A DNA stretch of 6,383 nucleotides from an uncultured Lachnospiraceae bacterium (GCA_902803355.1 CADCPP010000127.1:1-6383); one strand, 5' to 3'; shown: positions 1 through 6,308, counted from the first letter of the stretch. Translations and numbers: made by a program. Notes: generated from the sequence alone by a model not told the origin.

Positions 1-35
1 ACCGCTTTCCTCTTGTAATTATAGCTGTAGTGCAT
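1..35 (-). CDS. Possible start of a downstream gene (partial, 11 codons visible)
   Basis: An ATG at 35-33 opens a frame that stays open to the left edge and reads MHYSYNYKRKA and then at least one more codon. Eleven open codons alone prove nothing. The support is a full Shine-Dalgarno sequence, TAAGGAGGG on the minus strand (plus 44-52), with GGAGG 8 nt before the ATG, which is ideal spacing. The site lies inside the 3' arm of the hairpin at 41-75, so it would be masked when the hairpin forms. No function can be given. The alternative is that the SD-like arm and ATG are chance features of an ordinary terminator. Confidence 0.4.
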   Translation of the reverse strand, partial: MHYSYNYKRKA

Positions 36-75
36 AAAAATACCCTCCTTACTGGTTTGTCCAGTAAAGAGGGTA
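36..75 (-). terminator. Intrinsic terminator-like hairpin with an embedded Shine-Dalgarno sequence
   Basis: On the minus strand the arms TACCCTCTTTACTGG (75-61) and CCAGTAAGGAGGGTA (55-41) enclose a 5-nt loop ACAAA. All 15 positions pair in minus-strand RNA, one as G.U. On the plus strand that pair would be a C.A mismatch, so the minus RNA is the better folded form. Five U residues (40-36) follow directly, and the element lies 63 nt past the stop of the last lipoprotein gene. This fits a rho-independent terminator for the operon. The 3' arm also holds TAAGGAGGG, 8 nt before an ATG, so the element could also be an attenuator or translation-blocking leader for the next gene. Its folding as a hairpin is much more certain than its role. 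Confidence 0.75.
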
Positions 76-107
76 CATATCACGCAGCCGGAGCGTTTTT
101 GTGTTGC

Positions 108-132
108 AGAGCTTCTGTTCTTCTGAAGCTCT
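108..132. repeat. Second inverted repeat just downstream of the last lipoprotein gene
   Basis: The arms AGAGCTTC (108-115) and GAAGCTCT (125-132) are a perfect 8-bp inverted repeat around a 9-nt loop. In the operon direction no U run follows it, so it is not a classic terminator on the minus strand. On the plus strand the second arm runs into TTTTG, a weak terminator tail that could serve a convergent gene beyond the left edge. It could also act as a 3'-end stabilising stem for the operon message. The rest of 76-138 shows no convincing promoter or RNA gene. Confidence 0.4.
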
Positions 133-138
133 TTTGTG

Positions 139-1536
139 TTATTCGCCTTTGGTCACGGCGTCGAGCGTGCAGCCCTTGCCAAATTCAAAGGTGTCTTTGT
201 AGCGGGTCAGGTTGCCGGTCACGGTGATGGTATCGCCTTCCGCCAGATCCTTGGCGCCTTCGCCGCTGAGGCGGTAGGCTTCCATCGGATACTCTTCCAG
301 TCCGGCCACCACGAAGTCGACCGTGATGTTCTGGTACTCATCGCTCCAGGCAGACGGAATGTTCGTGATGACGCCGGTCAGGGTCTTCAGGCCTTCGAAG
401 GATTCGCCGGATTCCAGCTGATAGACATCGAGGACAGTCTTGACATCAGGCAGAAGTTCCGCCGGGATCAGCTTGCAGCCCTTGTCGAATTCGATGGTGC
501 CCTTGTAGTTCTTCAGGGTACCGAAGACCGCGATCGTATCGCCCACAGCCAGCTTATCCGCGCCTTCGCCGCTGAGGCGGTAGCACTGGATGACCTTATC
601 CTCCATGCCGTCCACGATCATGTTGACGGTGATATTCTTGTACTCCTCGCTCCAGGGGGTCGGGATCTCGCTGATCACGCCGGCCAGCACGGTCGGGTTC
701 TTCTGGGCCTGGCCGTCTTCCAGCGTATAGGCTTCTTCCACGGTCTTCGCCAGATTCAGGATCTCGCCCATGCCGACAAGCACGCAGCCCTTGTCAAATT
801 CAATGGTGCCCTTGTAATTCTTGATGATGCCTTCCACGGTGATCTTGTCGCCGACAGCCAGCTTGTCCGCGCCTTCGCCGGAGAGACGGTAGCACTGGAT
901 GACCTTATCTTCCATGCCGTCCACGATCATGTTGACGGTGATGTTCTTGTACTCCTCGCTCCAGGCGGTCGGAATCTCGCTGATCACGCCGCACAGGCGG
1001 TAAGCTTCATTCGTCGCCTCGCCGTCTTCCAGTTCATAAGCCATGTTCACGATCTGGTCATAGCGGCTGATCACCACGCCCTTCGGCAGCATGTGCGCAA
1101 ATTCCACGCTCAGCTTGTTGCCGGCGGCATCTTCCACGGTGCCGGTCAGGACATATTCGGTGTCGGCAGCCGCGGACTTGTTGACCACCACGGTCCAGCT
1201 CTTGCCGTCTTCGGCCTTGGTCGGGACAGCGTCTTCGGTATTGGTCTCCCAGGTGACCGGGTATTCATCCGCGCCGATCTTGATCACGCCGGTCAGGACG
1301 TAATCGTCAGCGGTTTTTACGGGGTTGTCCTTGTAGATCGCCCGCAGGTATTTCTGGGCCGCGGTCACGCCTTCCAGCGGATCGGCCGTAGTCGGGGCCT
1401 CAGTAGGGGCCGGGGCAGAGGTCGGCGCTTCCGTCGTCTGCGGGGCTGCCGTAGAGGACGGAGCCGGCTCGGCACCGCAGCCGATAAGGCCGAGGCACAG
1501 CACTGCCGCAAGAAGAAATGCTAACGTTTTTTTCAT
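139..1536 (-). CDS. Surface lipoprotein with a probable degenerate Ig-like domain and three tandem OB-fold repeats
   Basis: This 465-residue protein has a type II signal peptide (MKK, hydrophobic core, lipobox LIGC with lipid Cys20), so it should be anchored on the outer face of the membrane. Residues 21-53 form an Ala/Pro/Thr/Ser/Glu-rich spacer. Residues about 62-152 resemble the degenerate bacterial Ig-like fold: a YVLTG strand, a VTWET strand, then EYVLTGTVEDAAGN. Three repeats follow, at about 157-252, 258-356 and 363-459. Each has a (T/C/A)GVI strand, the motif IPxxWSxEYxNITV, then YRLSGEGA, then GDxIxVxGxLxxYKxTxEFxKGC. This is a beta-barrel OB-fold pattern like the OB domains of the surface nuclease YhcR. 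No catalytic motif is seen, so a binding or scaffold role for a nucleic acid, sugar or partner is likely. The frame opens at 1599, but the start at 1536 is chosen for its signal peptide and its AAAAGGAG site 6 nt upstream. The gene begins 14 nt after the nuclease lipoprotein gene and is the last clear gene of the operon. Confidence 0.9.
   Translation of the reverse strand: MKKTLAFLLAAVLCLGLIGCGAEPAPSSTAAPQTTEAPTSAPAPTEAPTTADPLEGVTAAQKYLRAIYKDNPVKTADDYVLTGVIKIGADEYPVTWETNTEDAVPTKAEDGKSWTVVVNKSAAADTEYVLTGTVEDAAGNKLSVEFAHMLPKGVVISRYDQIVNMAYELEDGEATNEAYRLCGVISEIPTAWSEEYKNITVNMIVDGMEDKVIQCYRLSGEGADKLAVGDKITVEGIIKNYKGTIEFDKGCVLVGMGEILNLAKTVEEAYTLEDGQAQKNPTVLAGVISEIPTPWSEEYKNITVNMIVDGMEDKVIQCYRLSGEGADKLAVGDTIAVFGTLKNYKGTIEFDKGCKLIPAELLPDVKTVLDVYQLESGESFEGLKTLTGVITNIPSAWSDEYQNITVDFVVAGLEEYPMEAYRLSGEGAKDLAEGDTITVTGNLTRYKDTFEFGKGCTLDAVTKGE
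160..1068 (-). repeat. Three tandem ~102-103-codon OB-fold repeats within the lipoprotein gene
   Basis: The period is visible from shared anchors. YRLSGEGA begins at residues 216, 319 and 421, and the IPxxWS motif at 188, 291 and 393, giving steps of 103 and 102 codons (309 and 306 nt). Repeats one and two are close even in DNA: plus 551-680 and 860-989 differ at only about 8-10 of 130 positions by eye. In protein they differ by a single residue over 43 (A191 versus P294). Repeat three is older overall, yet it shares a 23-nt identical patch (255-277) with repeat two (561-583), where repeat one differs at three bases. This looks like recent internal duplication with patchy exchange. Confidence 0.9.
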
Positions 1537-1542
1537 GATTTG

Positions 1543-1550
1543 CTCCTTTT
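1543..1550 (-). promoter_or_regulatory. Ribosome binding site that fixes the start at 1536
   Basis: AAAAGGAG on the minus strand sits 6 nt before the ATG at 1536-1534, between the stop of the nuclease lipoprotein gene and the next signal peptide. It decides in favour of this start over the upstream in-frame ATG at 1599. That earlier ATG would overlap the previous gene and put a charged 21-residue extension before the signal peptide. Confidence 0.85.
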
Positions 1551-2960
1551 TCAGTCGCTGATTGTAATATTTTCTGCGCTGAAAACAATGATCTGACAAT
1601 CACCGTCGTAGCGGCCGATCAGGCCTTTGACGTCGATCGTTTTGCCTTCGAAGGCGTCGGCGGTGATCAGGTTCTTGTTTTCATCATAAAGTACTTTCGT
1701 ACGGACGGTCACTGCCGTTCCGCCGCAGTCGCAGTGCAGGGTCATGGCACCGTTCTGGGAACTGTCCGGGTCGGTGGTCGTACGGACCTCCAGAACCTTC
1801 AGTCCCTTCATCTCCAGGGAAGTATCGATCAGGAATTCCGCGTAGGGGAATTCTTCTTCCTCTCCCTCTTCCGTCTGGATCCGCACAGTTCCTTCCGCGA
1901 AGGTCTTTGCGTCGGTCAGGACATAGGCGGGCTGAACACCGTCCCCGAGTTTCTGAATGTTTCCGGGGTCGTCAGGCCGCATTTCCCGGTACTTCACATC
2001 CGCGATCTGCCAGGTGCCGCCGGTCTCGTAGTACTGCACCGAGCCAACGATGCGCACCCTGTTGCCGGCGGTTAAGATCTCCAGACCGCCTCCGGACAGA
2101 TTGTAGCCGAAGAAGATGGAAATGCCCTCGTACAGCCCGGTCTCGGGATCGAATTCTTCCACATAAGCCGTACTGCCGCTCACCTGGATCACGTTTCCTT
2201 CAAAAGCGACTTTCCGGCTTTCGTAGTCCTTCGTGTGCAGGCGGAGCTCCCGTAAGGTCAGCTCAATGGCATCACCGTAGAAGAAATCGGGATCCGGCTT
2301 TCCGGAATAGATGTTCAGCTTCAGCGTACGCGCCTGGTTTAACGCCGCCATGGCAATGCTTGCGTAGCGGTTCTGGCCGGTGCCGTTGGAGATCGCAAGG
2401 CCGCTTTGCAGGATCTCGATATTGAGATTCCTCCAGGGGCCATCTGCCGTTTCCTTATACCAGACCCAGACCAGATAGCGGCCGCCTGTTGAATCGATAT
2501 TCCAGTGTTCGTCATCCGATTCGATCAGGATTTCTGCCGCTTTTTCCAGTTTTTCACGGGTAAAACGCGACGCCGCCTTGCCGTATTCCTCGATCTTGCC
2601 CGTGGATTCCGGGGTATTGAGGGCGAGGAATCTTGCTTTCAGCTCACCGTCCCCGATCATGCTCTGCGGAACGTTGAAATGCACCGTGTCACCGTCAACA
2701 AAATTGCGGACCGTCACCTTCTGCTTCGCGCTGGCTGAGTGCATATCCAGCCCGATCTCGCCTGCATAGTCATGCTCTTCGAATGCAGCTGCGGAAGTTT
2801 CCGGCTTCTCCGTTTCTTTTGTGCTTTCCGGAACCGCCGCGGAGGATGACGTCTCCGCGGGCGTTCCGGTCATGCCGGTCGGACCTGAAGGCGTCTGCGC
2901 GCACCCGGCCAAGAGGCAGAGCGCAAGCAGAGCGGCCGTCAGGCGAAGCGGCTTATTCAC
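1551..2960 (-). CDS. Thermonuclease-like (SNase-fold) lipoprotein with C-terminal OB-fold domains
   Basis: This 469-residue predicted surface lipoprotein has a signal peptide with lipobox LAGC (lipid Cys20) and a low-complexity Ser/Thr/Pro/Glu linker to about residue 60. A staphylococcal-nuclease domain spans about 80-220. Matches to S. aureus nuclease include VDGDTV (D89 and D91, for D19 and D21), ARFLALNTPE (R110, T116 and E118, for R35, T41 and E43), EYGKAASRFT, and DSTGGRYLVWVW (R161, for R87), then the LKLNIYS end of the domain. The calcium-ligand position D40 is Asn (N115). Two further beta-rich segments, about 231-327 and 345-468, look like OB-folds. The second contains an acidic run (364-370) and ends FEGKTIDVKG. 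The expected activity is metal-dependent cleavage of DNA or RNA outside the cell, but this is unproven given the Asn. The start is GTG at 2960, the only one that gives a full signal peptide. It overlaps the binding-protein stop by 8 nt, which suggests translational coupling. Confidence 0.88.
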   Translation of the reverse strand: MNKPLRLTAALLALCLLAGCAQTPSGPTGMTGTPAETSSSAAVPESTKETEKPETSAAAFEEHDYAGEIGLDMHSASAKQKVTVRNFVDGDTVHFNVPQSMIGDGELKARFLALNTPESTGKIEEYGKAASRFTREKLEKAAEILIESDDEHWNIDSTGGRYLVWVWYKETADGPWRNLNIEILQSGLAISNGTGQNRYASIAMAALNQARTLKLNIYSGKPDPDFFYGDAIELTLRELRLHTKDYESRKVAFEGNVIQVSGSTAYVEEFDPETGLYEGISIFFGYNLSGGGLEILTAGNRVRIVGSVQYYETGGTWQIADVKYREMRPDDPGNIQKLGDGVQPAYVLTDAKTFAEGTVRIQTEEGEEEEFPYAEFLIDTSLEMKGLKVLEVRTTTDPDSSQNGAMTLHCDCGGTAVTVRTKVLYDENKNLITADAFEGKTIDVKGLIGRYDGDCQIIVFSAENITISD

Positions 2961-4422
2961 TGTATTCGCACTCTTCCACTGCTTCTTCGAAGGCGGCTTC
3001 GATCTGATTGTCGATATCCGACGTCAGAACAAGGCATTTCTTCATCAGAGCAGCGACCTGATCACGGGCCGTGGAGGATCCGTTGAAAGCAGGGGAAACA
3101 TAATAGGCATCAGCCTGCTCAAGGCAGATCTTGGCCGACAGGAAAGCGATGTTGTCATAGCCGTCCGCATTGGCCAGCTTTTCGGCGTAGAAGGCGTTTT
3201 CTTTCGCGGATTTCAGCACGGGCACATAGCCGGAGGAAGCCGCAAATTCAGCCTGGAAATCGGAGTTGGTGGTCAGGTATTTCACCAGCAGCCAGGAGGC
3301 GATCACTTCCTGAGGGTTGTCCTTCAGGAAAATGCAGACGTCGGGACCCTGGGAGATGACCTTCGGGGCAGCCGGATCGACCTGAGGGATCATGGCGATG
3401 CCGACTTCGAACGGATACTTGCCGTCGTCGCCTTTTGCCGGACGCTGATAGGTCGCACCGGCGGAGGAGCCGATGGACATGTAGCTGTGCGGATCCTTGT
3501 CAGTGGTGAACAGGCCGGAGGTGTAGGCACCGTACAAGCCCTGGGTGGTCAGATAGCCCTTGTTGTACCAGTCGTTGAATTCCTTCACGAAGGCACGGTT
3601 GGTCTCGTTGTTGAAGAGATAGTGGTCGCCGGTCGCACTGGTGTACGGGCTCTTGTACTGTTCGCACATGGTGATGAACCAGTTGGATTCGGAGTCGTAG
3701 CCGAGAGGGATGCAGTTCGGGTCGATCTGTTTGATCTTCTCGCAGAGGGCCTTCATTTCGTCCCAGGTCTTGGGGACGCTCAGGCCGTTGGCATCAAAGA
3801 AGGTCTTGTTGTAGTACAGGACTTCCGTCGACTTGGAGAACGGCATGGTGTACATCAGGCCGTCGCCGAAGGAGGCGCCTGCTTCATAGTAGCCGCCGAT
3901 AAAGTCGGCGATCTGCGCATCCGTCAGGCCGAGCTGTCCGCCGGCACCATCGGATTCGGTGCTTTCGATCAGGCCGTCAAGCTGCACGGTCGCCTTCGCC
4001 ATGTTGTACAGGGCAACGTGGTCCGGATAGCAGTACGCGATGTTCGGCTGGGAACCGACATTGATCTCGGTCTTGATCTGATCGCGGATGTCATCATAGC
4101 TGCCCATAACGGTCGAAGTAAAGTCAACCGTGATGTTCGGGTAAGTCTTATTGAACTCCGCAATGTATTCCTTGAGGAGGTCCTGCTTATCCTGGCTCAT
4201 GTTGTGGTAGAAGCGGATCGTCACGGCGCTGCCGTCATAGCCGCCTGTCGGAACCTTGAAGTTGGTCTCCTTTACGGGAGCTGCCGTAGATTCCGGGGTC
4301 TGCTGACTCTCCACCGGCTTGGTGGGAGCAGAGGTGGGGTCGGTGTTGCTGCCGCAGCCGGCAAGCAGGCCGATGACCATCATGCCCGCCAGCAGCATTG
4401 CCGCAAGTTTTTTCATTTTCAT
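2953..4422 (-). CDS. Family 1 extracellular solute-binding lipoprotein (UgpB-like) of a CUT1 ABC importer
   Basis: This 489-residue lipoprotein has a signal peptide ending in LAGC (lipid Cys23) and a Thr/Ser/Pro-rich linker to about residue 55. The rest is the family 1 binding-protein fold: VTIRFYHNMS, then LLKEYIAEFNKTYPNITVDF at the first domain. The central hallmark is MPFSKSTEVLYYNKTFF..NGL..PKTWDEM (193-223). The C-terminal domain has ASWLLVKYL (375-383) and SSGYVPV (396-402), the last resembling the tGYlPV motif of UgpB proteins. It should capture a sugar, sugar-phosphate or related ester and pass it to the two permeases encoded upstream. The substrate cannot be fixed. The mature protein has eight cysteines besides the lipid one, many for an exported protein. 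The start at 4422 is preferred over M3 because AAGGAAGG lies 8 nt upstream. Confidence 0.93.
   Translation of the reverse strand: MKMKKLAAMLLAGMMVIGLLAGCGSNTDPTSAPTKPVESQQTPESTAAPVKETNFKVPTGGYDGSAVTIRFYHNMSQDKQDLLKEYIAEFNKTYPNITVDFTSTVMGSYDDIRDQIKTEINVGSQPNIAYCYPDHVALYNMAKATVQLDGLIESTESDGAGGQLGLTDAQIADFIGGYYEAGASFGDGLMYTMPFSKSTEVLYYNKTFFDANGLSVPKTWDEMKALCEKIKQIDPNCIPLGYDSESNWFITMCEQYKSPYTSATGDHYLFNNETNRAFVKEFNDWYNKGYLTTQGLYGAYTSGLFTTDKDPHSYMSIGSSAGATYQRPAKGDDGKYPFEVGIAMIPQVDPAAPKVISQGPDVCIFLKDNPQEVIASWLLVKYLTTNSDFQAEFAASSGYVPVLKSAKENAFYAEKLANADGYDNIAFLSAKICLEQADAYYVSPAFNGSSTARDQVAALMKKCLVLTSDIDNQIEAAFEEAVEECEYSE
2971..2977 (-). promoter_or_regulatory. Weak ribosome binding site for the GTG-start nuclease lipoprotein
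   Basis: GGAAGAG on the minus strand lies 10 nt before the GTG at 2960-2958, inside the end of the binding-protein gene. It is clearly weaker than the other sites in this operon. Together with the GTG start and the GTGAATAA start/stop overlap, this suggests that translation of the nuclease depends largely on ribosomes finishing the binding protein. Confidence 0.5.
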
Positions 4423-4430
4423 TTGCTTTT

Positions 4431-4438
4431 CCTTCCTT
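4431..4438 (-). promoter_or_regulatory. Ribosome binding site of the solute-binding protein
   Basis: AAGGAAGG on the minus strand lies 8 nt before the ATG at 4422. This is a better distance than the 14 nt to the second in-frame ATG at 4416, so it selects the longer start. The 40-nt gap here is the largest in the operon. It is A/T-rich but too short and featureless to show an internal promoter or a processing hairpin. Confidence 0.75.
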
Positions 4439-4462
4439 TTATATGTTTTTGAAATAAAGCAC

Positions 4463-5350
4463 TTAACCCTTGATGCCGCTCCGGCTGACGCCCTTCATAA
4501 TGTACTTGCGAAGGAAGACGAAGACCAGGAACAGCGGTGCGGAGACCAGGGCGACGGCCGCCATCTGAACGGGATAATTGATGTCGCCGGAGGCTTCTTT
4601 GAAGGCGTTGCGAAGGCCGTTGGTGATGAGGCGGTGGGCTTCATCATTGGCGACCAGCTGAGGCCAGATATAGGAGTTCCACGCCCCCATCATCTTCAGA
4701 ATGGTGATGGAGATGAGGGTCGGCAGGGACAGCGGGATCATGACCGTCCACAGGTACTTCAGGTCTGATGTGCCGTCCACCTTCGCTGCCAGATACAGTT
4801 CATCCGGGATCTGGAGGAAGTTCTGGCGCAGCAGGTAAATGTAGAAGATGCTCACCAGGAAGGGGACGATCAGGACGGTATAGGTATTGATCCAGCCGAA
4901 GGTGGTCACCGTCGCGTAGTTCGTGATGGTGAACAGCTCGCCGGGGATCATCATGGTAGCCAGAAGTCCCGCAAAGAGGACGTTCTTGCCCTTGAACTCC
5001 AGACGCGCGAAGGCAAAGGCCGAAAGCACCGTGATGACCAGGGACAAAAGGGTCGAGACCACGCCCACATACAGCGTGTTCAGGAACAGTCTGCCCAGCT
5101 GGGCGGTGGTAAACGCGTCACGGTAGTTCGTCCACAGGATGTGTCTGGGCCAGAAGGTCGGCATGCTCAGCCGGTATTCATCCAGACTCTTCAGGGATGA
5201 GTTGATCATCCAGTAGAAGGGGAATAAAACGATGACTGCCATTACGGCCAGGAAAAGATAGATCAGGATCTTGCCGATGATCTTCGCGACTCTCTGCTTG
5301 GAGGTCACATCATTCATGTCCTTTTCCTGCATGGTTTTAATCTCAGCCAT
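4463..5350 (-). CDS. Carbohydrate-type ABC transporter permease, MalG/UgpE family
   Basis: This 295-residue integral membrane protein has a basic cytoplasmic N-terminus and six hydrophobic segments at roughly 27-49, 88-113, 124-146, 155-175, 200-222 and 258-280. FPFYWMINSSLK (43-54) is typical of MalG-type subunits. The cytoplasmic coupling loop reads LYLAAKVDGTS and continues to MIPLSLP (185-210). This is the EAA motif that docks on the ATPase, but with Leu187 where the first Glu is usual. The C-terminus, KYIMKGVSRSGIKG, matches the usual family ending (consensus about GltxGavKG). It forms a heterodimeric channel with the permease encoded just upstream. The start is supported by a perfect TAAGGAGG site, and the later Met7 and Met12 lack one. 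The gap from the first permease is 10 nt. Confidence 0.95.
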   Translation of the reverse strand: MAEIKTMQEKDMNDVTSKQRVAKIIGKILIYLFLAVMAVIVLFPFYWMINSSLKSLDEYRLSMPTFWPRHILWTNYRDAFTTAQLGRLFLNTLYVGVVSTLLSLVITVLSAFAFARLEFKGKNVLFAGLLATMMIPGELFTITNYATVTTFGWINTYTVLIVPFLVSIFYIYLLRQNFLQIPDELYLAAKVDGTSDLKYLWTVMIPLSLPTLISITILKMMGAWNSYIWPQLVANDEAHRLITNGLRNAFKEASGDINYPVQMAAVALVSAPLFLVFVFLRKYIMKGVSRSGIKG

Positions 5351-5355
5351 GGCGC

Positions 5356-5363
5356 CCTCCTTA
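5356..5363 (-). promoter_or_regulatory. Perfect Shine-Dalgarno sequence overlapping a stop codon
   Basis: TAAGGAGG on the minus strand matches the 16S rRNA anti-SD fully. Its first three bases are the TAA stop of the preceding permease, and GGAGG ends 5 nt before the ATG at 5350. This tight arrangement should promote re-initiation and balanced synthesis of the two permease subunits. Confidence 0.85.
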
Positions 5364-6305
5364 ATAATGCACCTTCTTGTTGGAGACCCTCAGGTTGATC
5401 AGGGTCACCACAAGAATGATGCCGAAGAGGATGATGGCCGCCGCCGAGGCGCGGCCCTGCTGGTTCGTGGCTAACGCGTCGTAAATGAACCCGACCATGG
5501 TATTCAGACGCTTGGCATCGTGGGCGGGGCCCATGCTCGCGCCGAAGATACCGACGATGCTCGTGTATTCCTTGAAGCCGCCGATGAAGCCGGTGATGAT
5601 GACGTAGGCCAGCATCGGGCCGAGCAGCGGCACCGTGATGCGCCAGAAGATGCGGCTCTTGCTGGAACCGTCGACTTTTGCCGCTTCATAGTACTGCTTG
5701 TTGATGCTCTGCAGGCCGGACAGGAGGATCAGGATCTTGAACGGCAGCGCGTTCCATACGATGTAGATGACCATGACGGTCATATTCGCGAAGTAGGTGG
5801 AGCCGTAGTTGATCCAGTTGACCCGCGTCCCGCCGAAGAATTCGATCACGTTATTGACGATGCCGGCGGTGACCACGATCTCATTTTCCGTGCCGTAGAA
5901 ACTGCCGACGATATTGAACATGGCCGCGAAGACCATGCCGATAGCGATGGAGTTCGTGACATAGGGCAGGAAGAAAATGGTCTGCAGGGGCTTCTGAAGA
6001 AACTTGATCGAATTCAGGGCCACGGAGATCAGCAGCGCGAGGAAGGTCGATACGGGCACCGTGATCAGGCAGAGCAGCATTGTTGTCTTCAGGCACTGCA
6101 AAAATCGTTTATACTGGATGACCTTGACGAAGTTGGCCACCCCGATGCTGAAGGTCTCTCCTCCTGCTTCCTTTAATCCGCTGTAACCGTCCAGGAAAGC
6201 CATTCTCACCGTATTGATGATGGGCCAGACCGTAAAGATCGCCAGCAGGACCAGGCAGGGAAGCAGGTAGACCCACGCTTTCCATTGCTGTTTGCTTTCT
6301 ACCAT
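5361..6305 (-). CDS. Carbohydrate-type ABC transporter permease, MalF/UgpA family
   Basis: This 314-residue membrane protein has about six hydrophobic segments, near 11-33, 73-98, 107-132, 172-197, 226-250 and 286-306. The N-terminal WVYLLPCLVLLAIFTVWPII is the standard opening of UgpA/LacF-type permeases. The exposed region 132-170 (FYGTE.. to ..WINYG) is the usual external loop. The coupling loop has a complete EAA motif, EAAKVDGSSKSRIFWRITVP (207-226), for contact with the ATPase. Together with the next permease it should form the translocation channel of a CUT1-family importer (sugars, sugar alcohols, glycerol-3-phosphate or related compounds). The start lies 3 nt after the ATPase stop, with GAGGA 7 nt upstream. 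Confidence 0.95.
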   Translation of the reverse strand: MVESKQQWKAWVYLLPCLVLLAIFTVWPIINTVRMAFLDGYSGLKEAGGETFSIGVANFVKVIQYKRFLQCLKTTMLLCLITVPVSTFLALLISVALNSIKFLQKPLQTIFFLPYVTNSIAIGMVFAAMFNIVGSFYGTENEIVVTAGIVNNVIEFFGGTRVNWINYGSTYFANMTVMVIYIVWNALPFKILILLSGLQSINKQYYEAAKVDGSSKSRIFWRITVPLLGPMLAYVIITGFIGGFKEYTSIVGIFGASMGPAHDAKRLNTMVGFIYDALATNQQGRASAAAIILFGIILVVTLINLRVSNKKVHY

Positions 6306-6308
6306 GGC

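Noticed and set aside
82..100. Short ACGC/GCGT stem followed by TTTTT on the plus strand, possibly a second plus-strand terminator
   Set aside because: A 4-bp stem with a 7-nt loop is too weak to support, and no plus-strand gene is visible in the window.
76..100. TGATATG on the minus strand as a possible -10 box for the downstream frame
   Set aside because: No convincing -35 box at proper spacing was found. A start point there would fall at or inside the hairpin, and the match is within chance.
160..1068. Regular repeats considered as a CRISPR array or mobile-element repeats
   Set aside because: The units are 306-309 nt, in frame and encode a conserved protein motif, so they are domain repeats. 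There are no spacers, transposase or target-site duplications.
136..1524. Plus-strand open frame of 462 codons opposite the OB-repeat lipoprotein gene
   Set aside because: It mirrors the real gene almost exactly, including its repeats (AFAAEAV, HDHVDGD, LAPGGR). The apparent repeat protein is therefore a by-product of the tandem repeats on the other strand.
1537..1599. Upstream in-frame start giving a 486-residue version of the last lipoprotein
   Set aside because: It adds a charged 21-residue leader before the signal peptide, overlaps the previous gene by 49 nt and lacks an SD as good as AAAAGGAG before 1536.
2821..4452. Long plus-strand open frame of 543 codons opposite the solute-binding protein gene
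   Set aside because: It is antisense to a gene with clear family motifs and a lipobox. Its Gly/Val/His/Asp/Arg-rich translation has no recognisable domain, and it has the composition expected of an open antisense frame in GC-rich coding DNA.
5520..6176. Plus-strand open frame rich in Asp, His and Glu opposite the first permease
   Set aside because: The acidic, charged composition is the usual antisense image of a hydrophobic membrane protein, and there is no ribosome binding site or domain.
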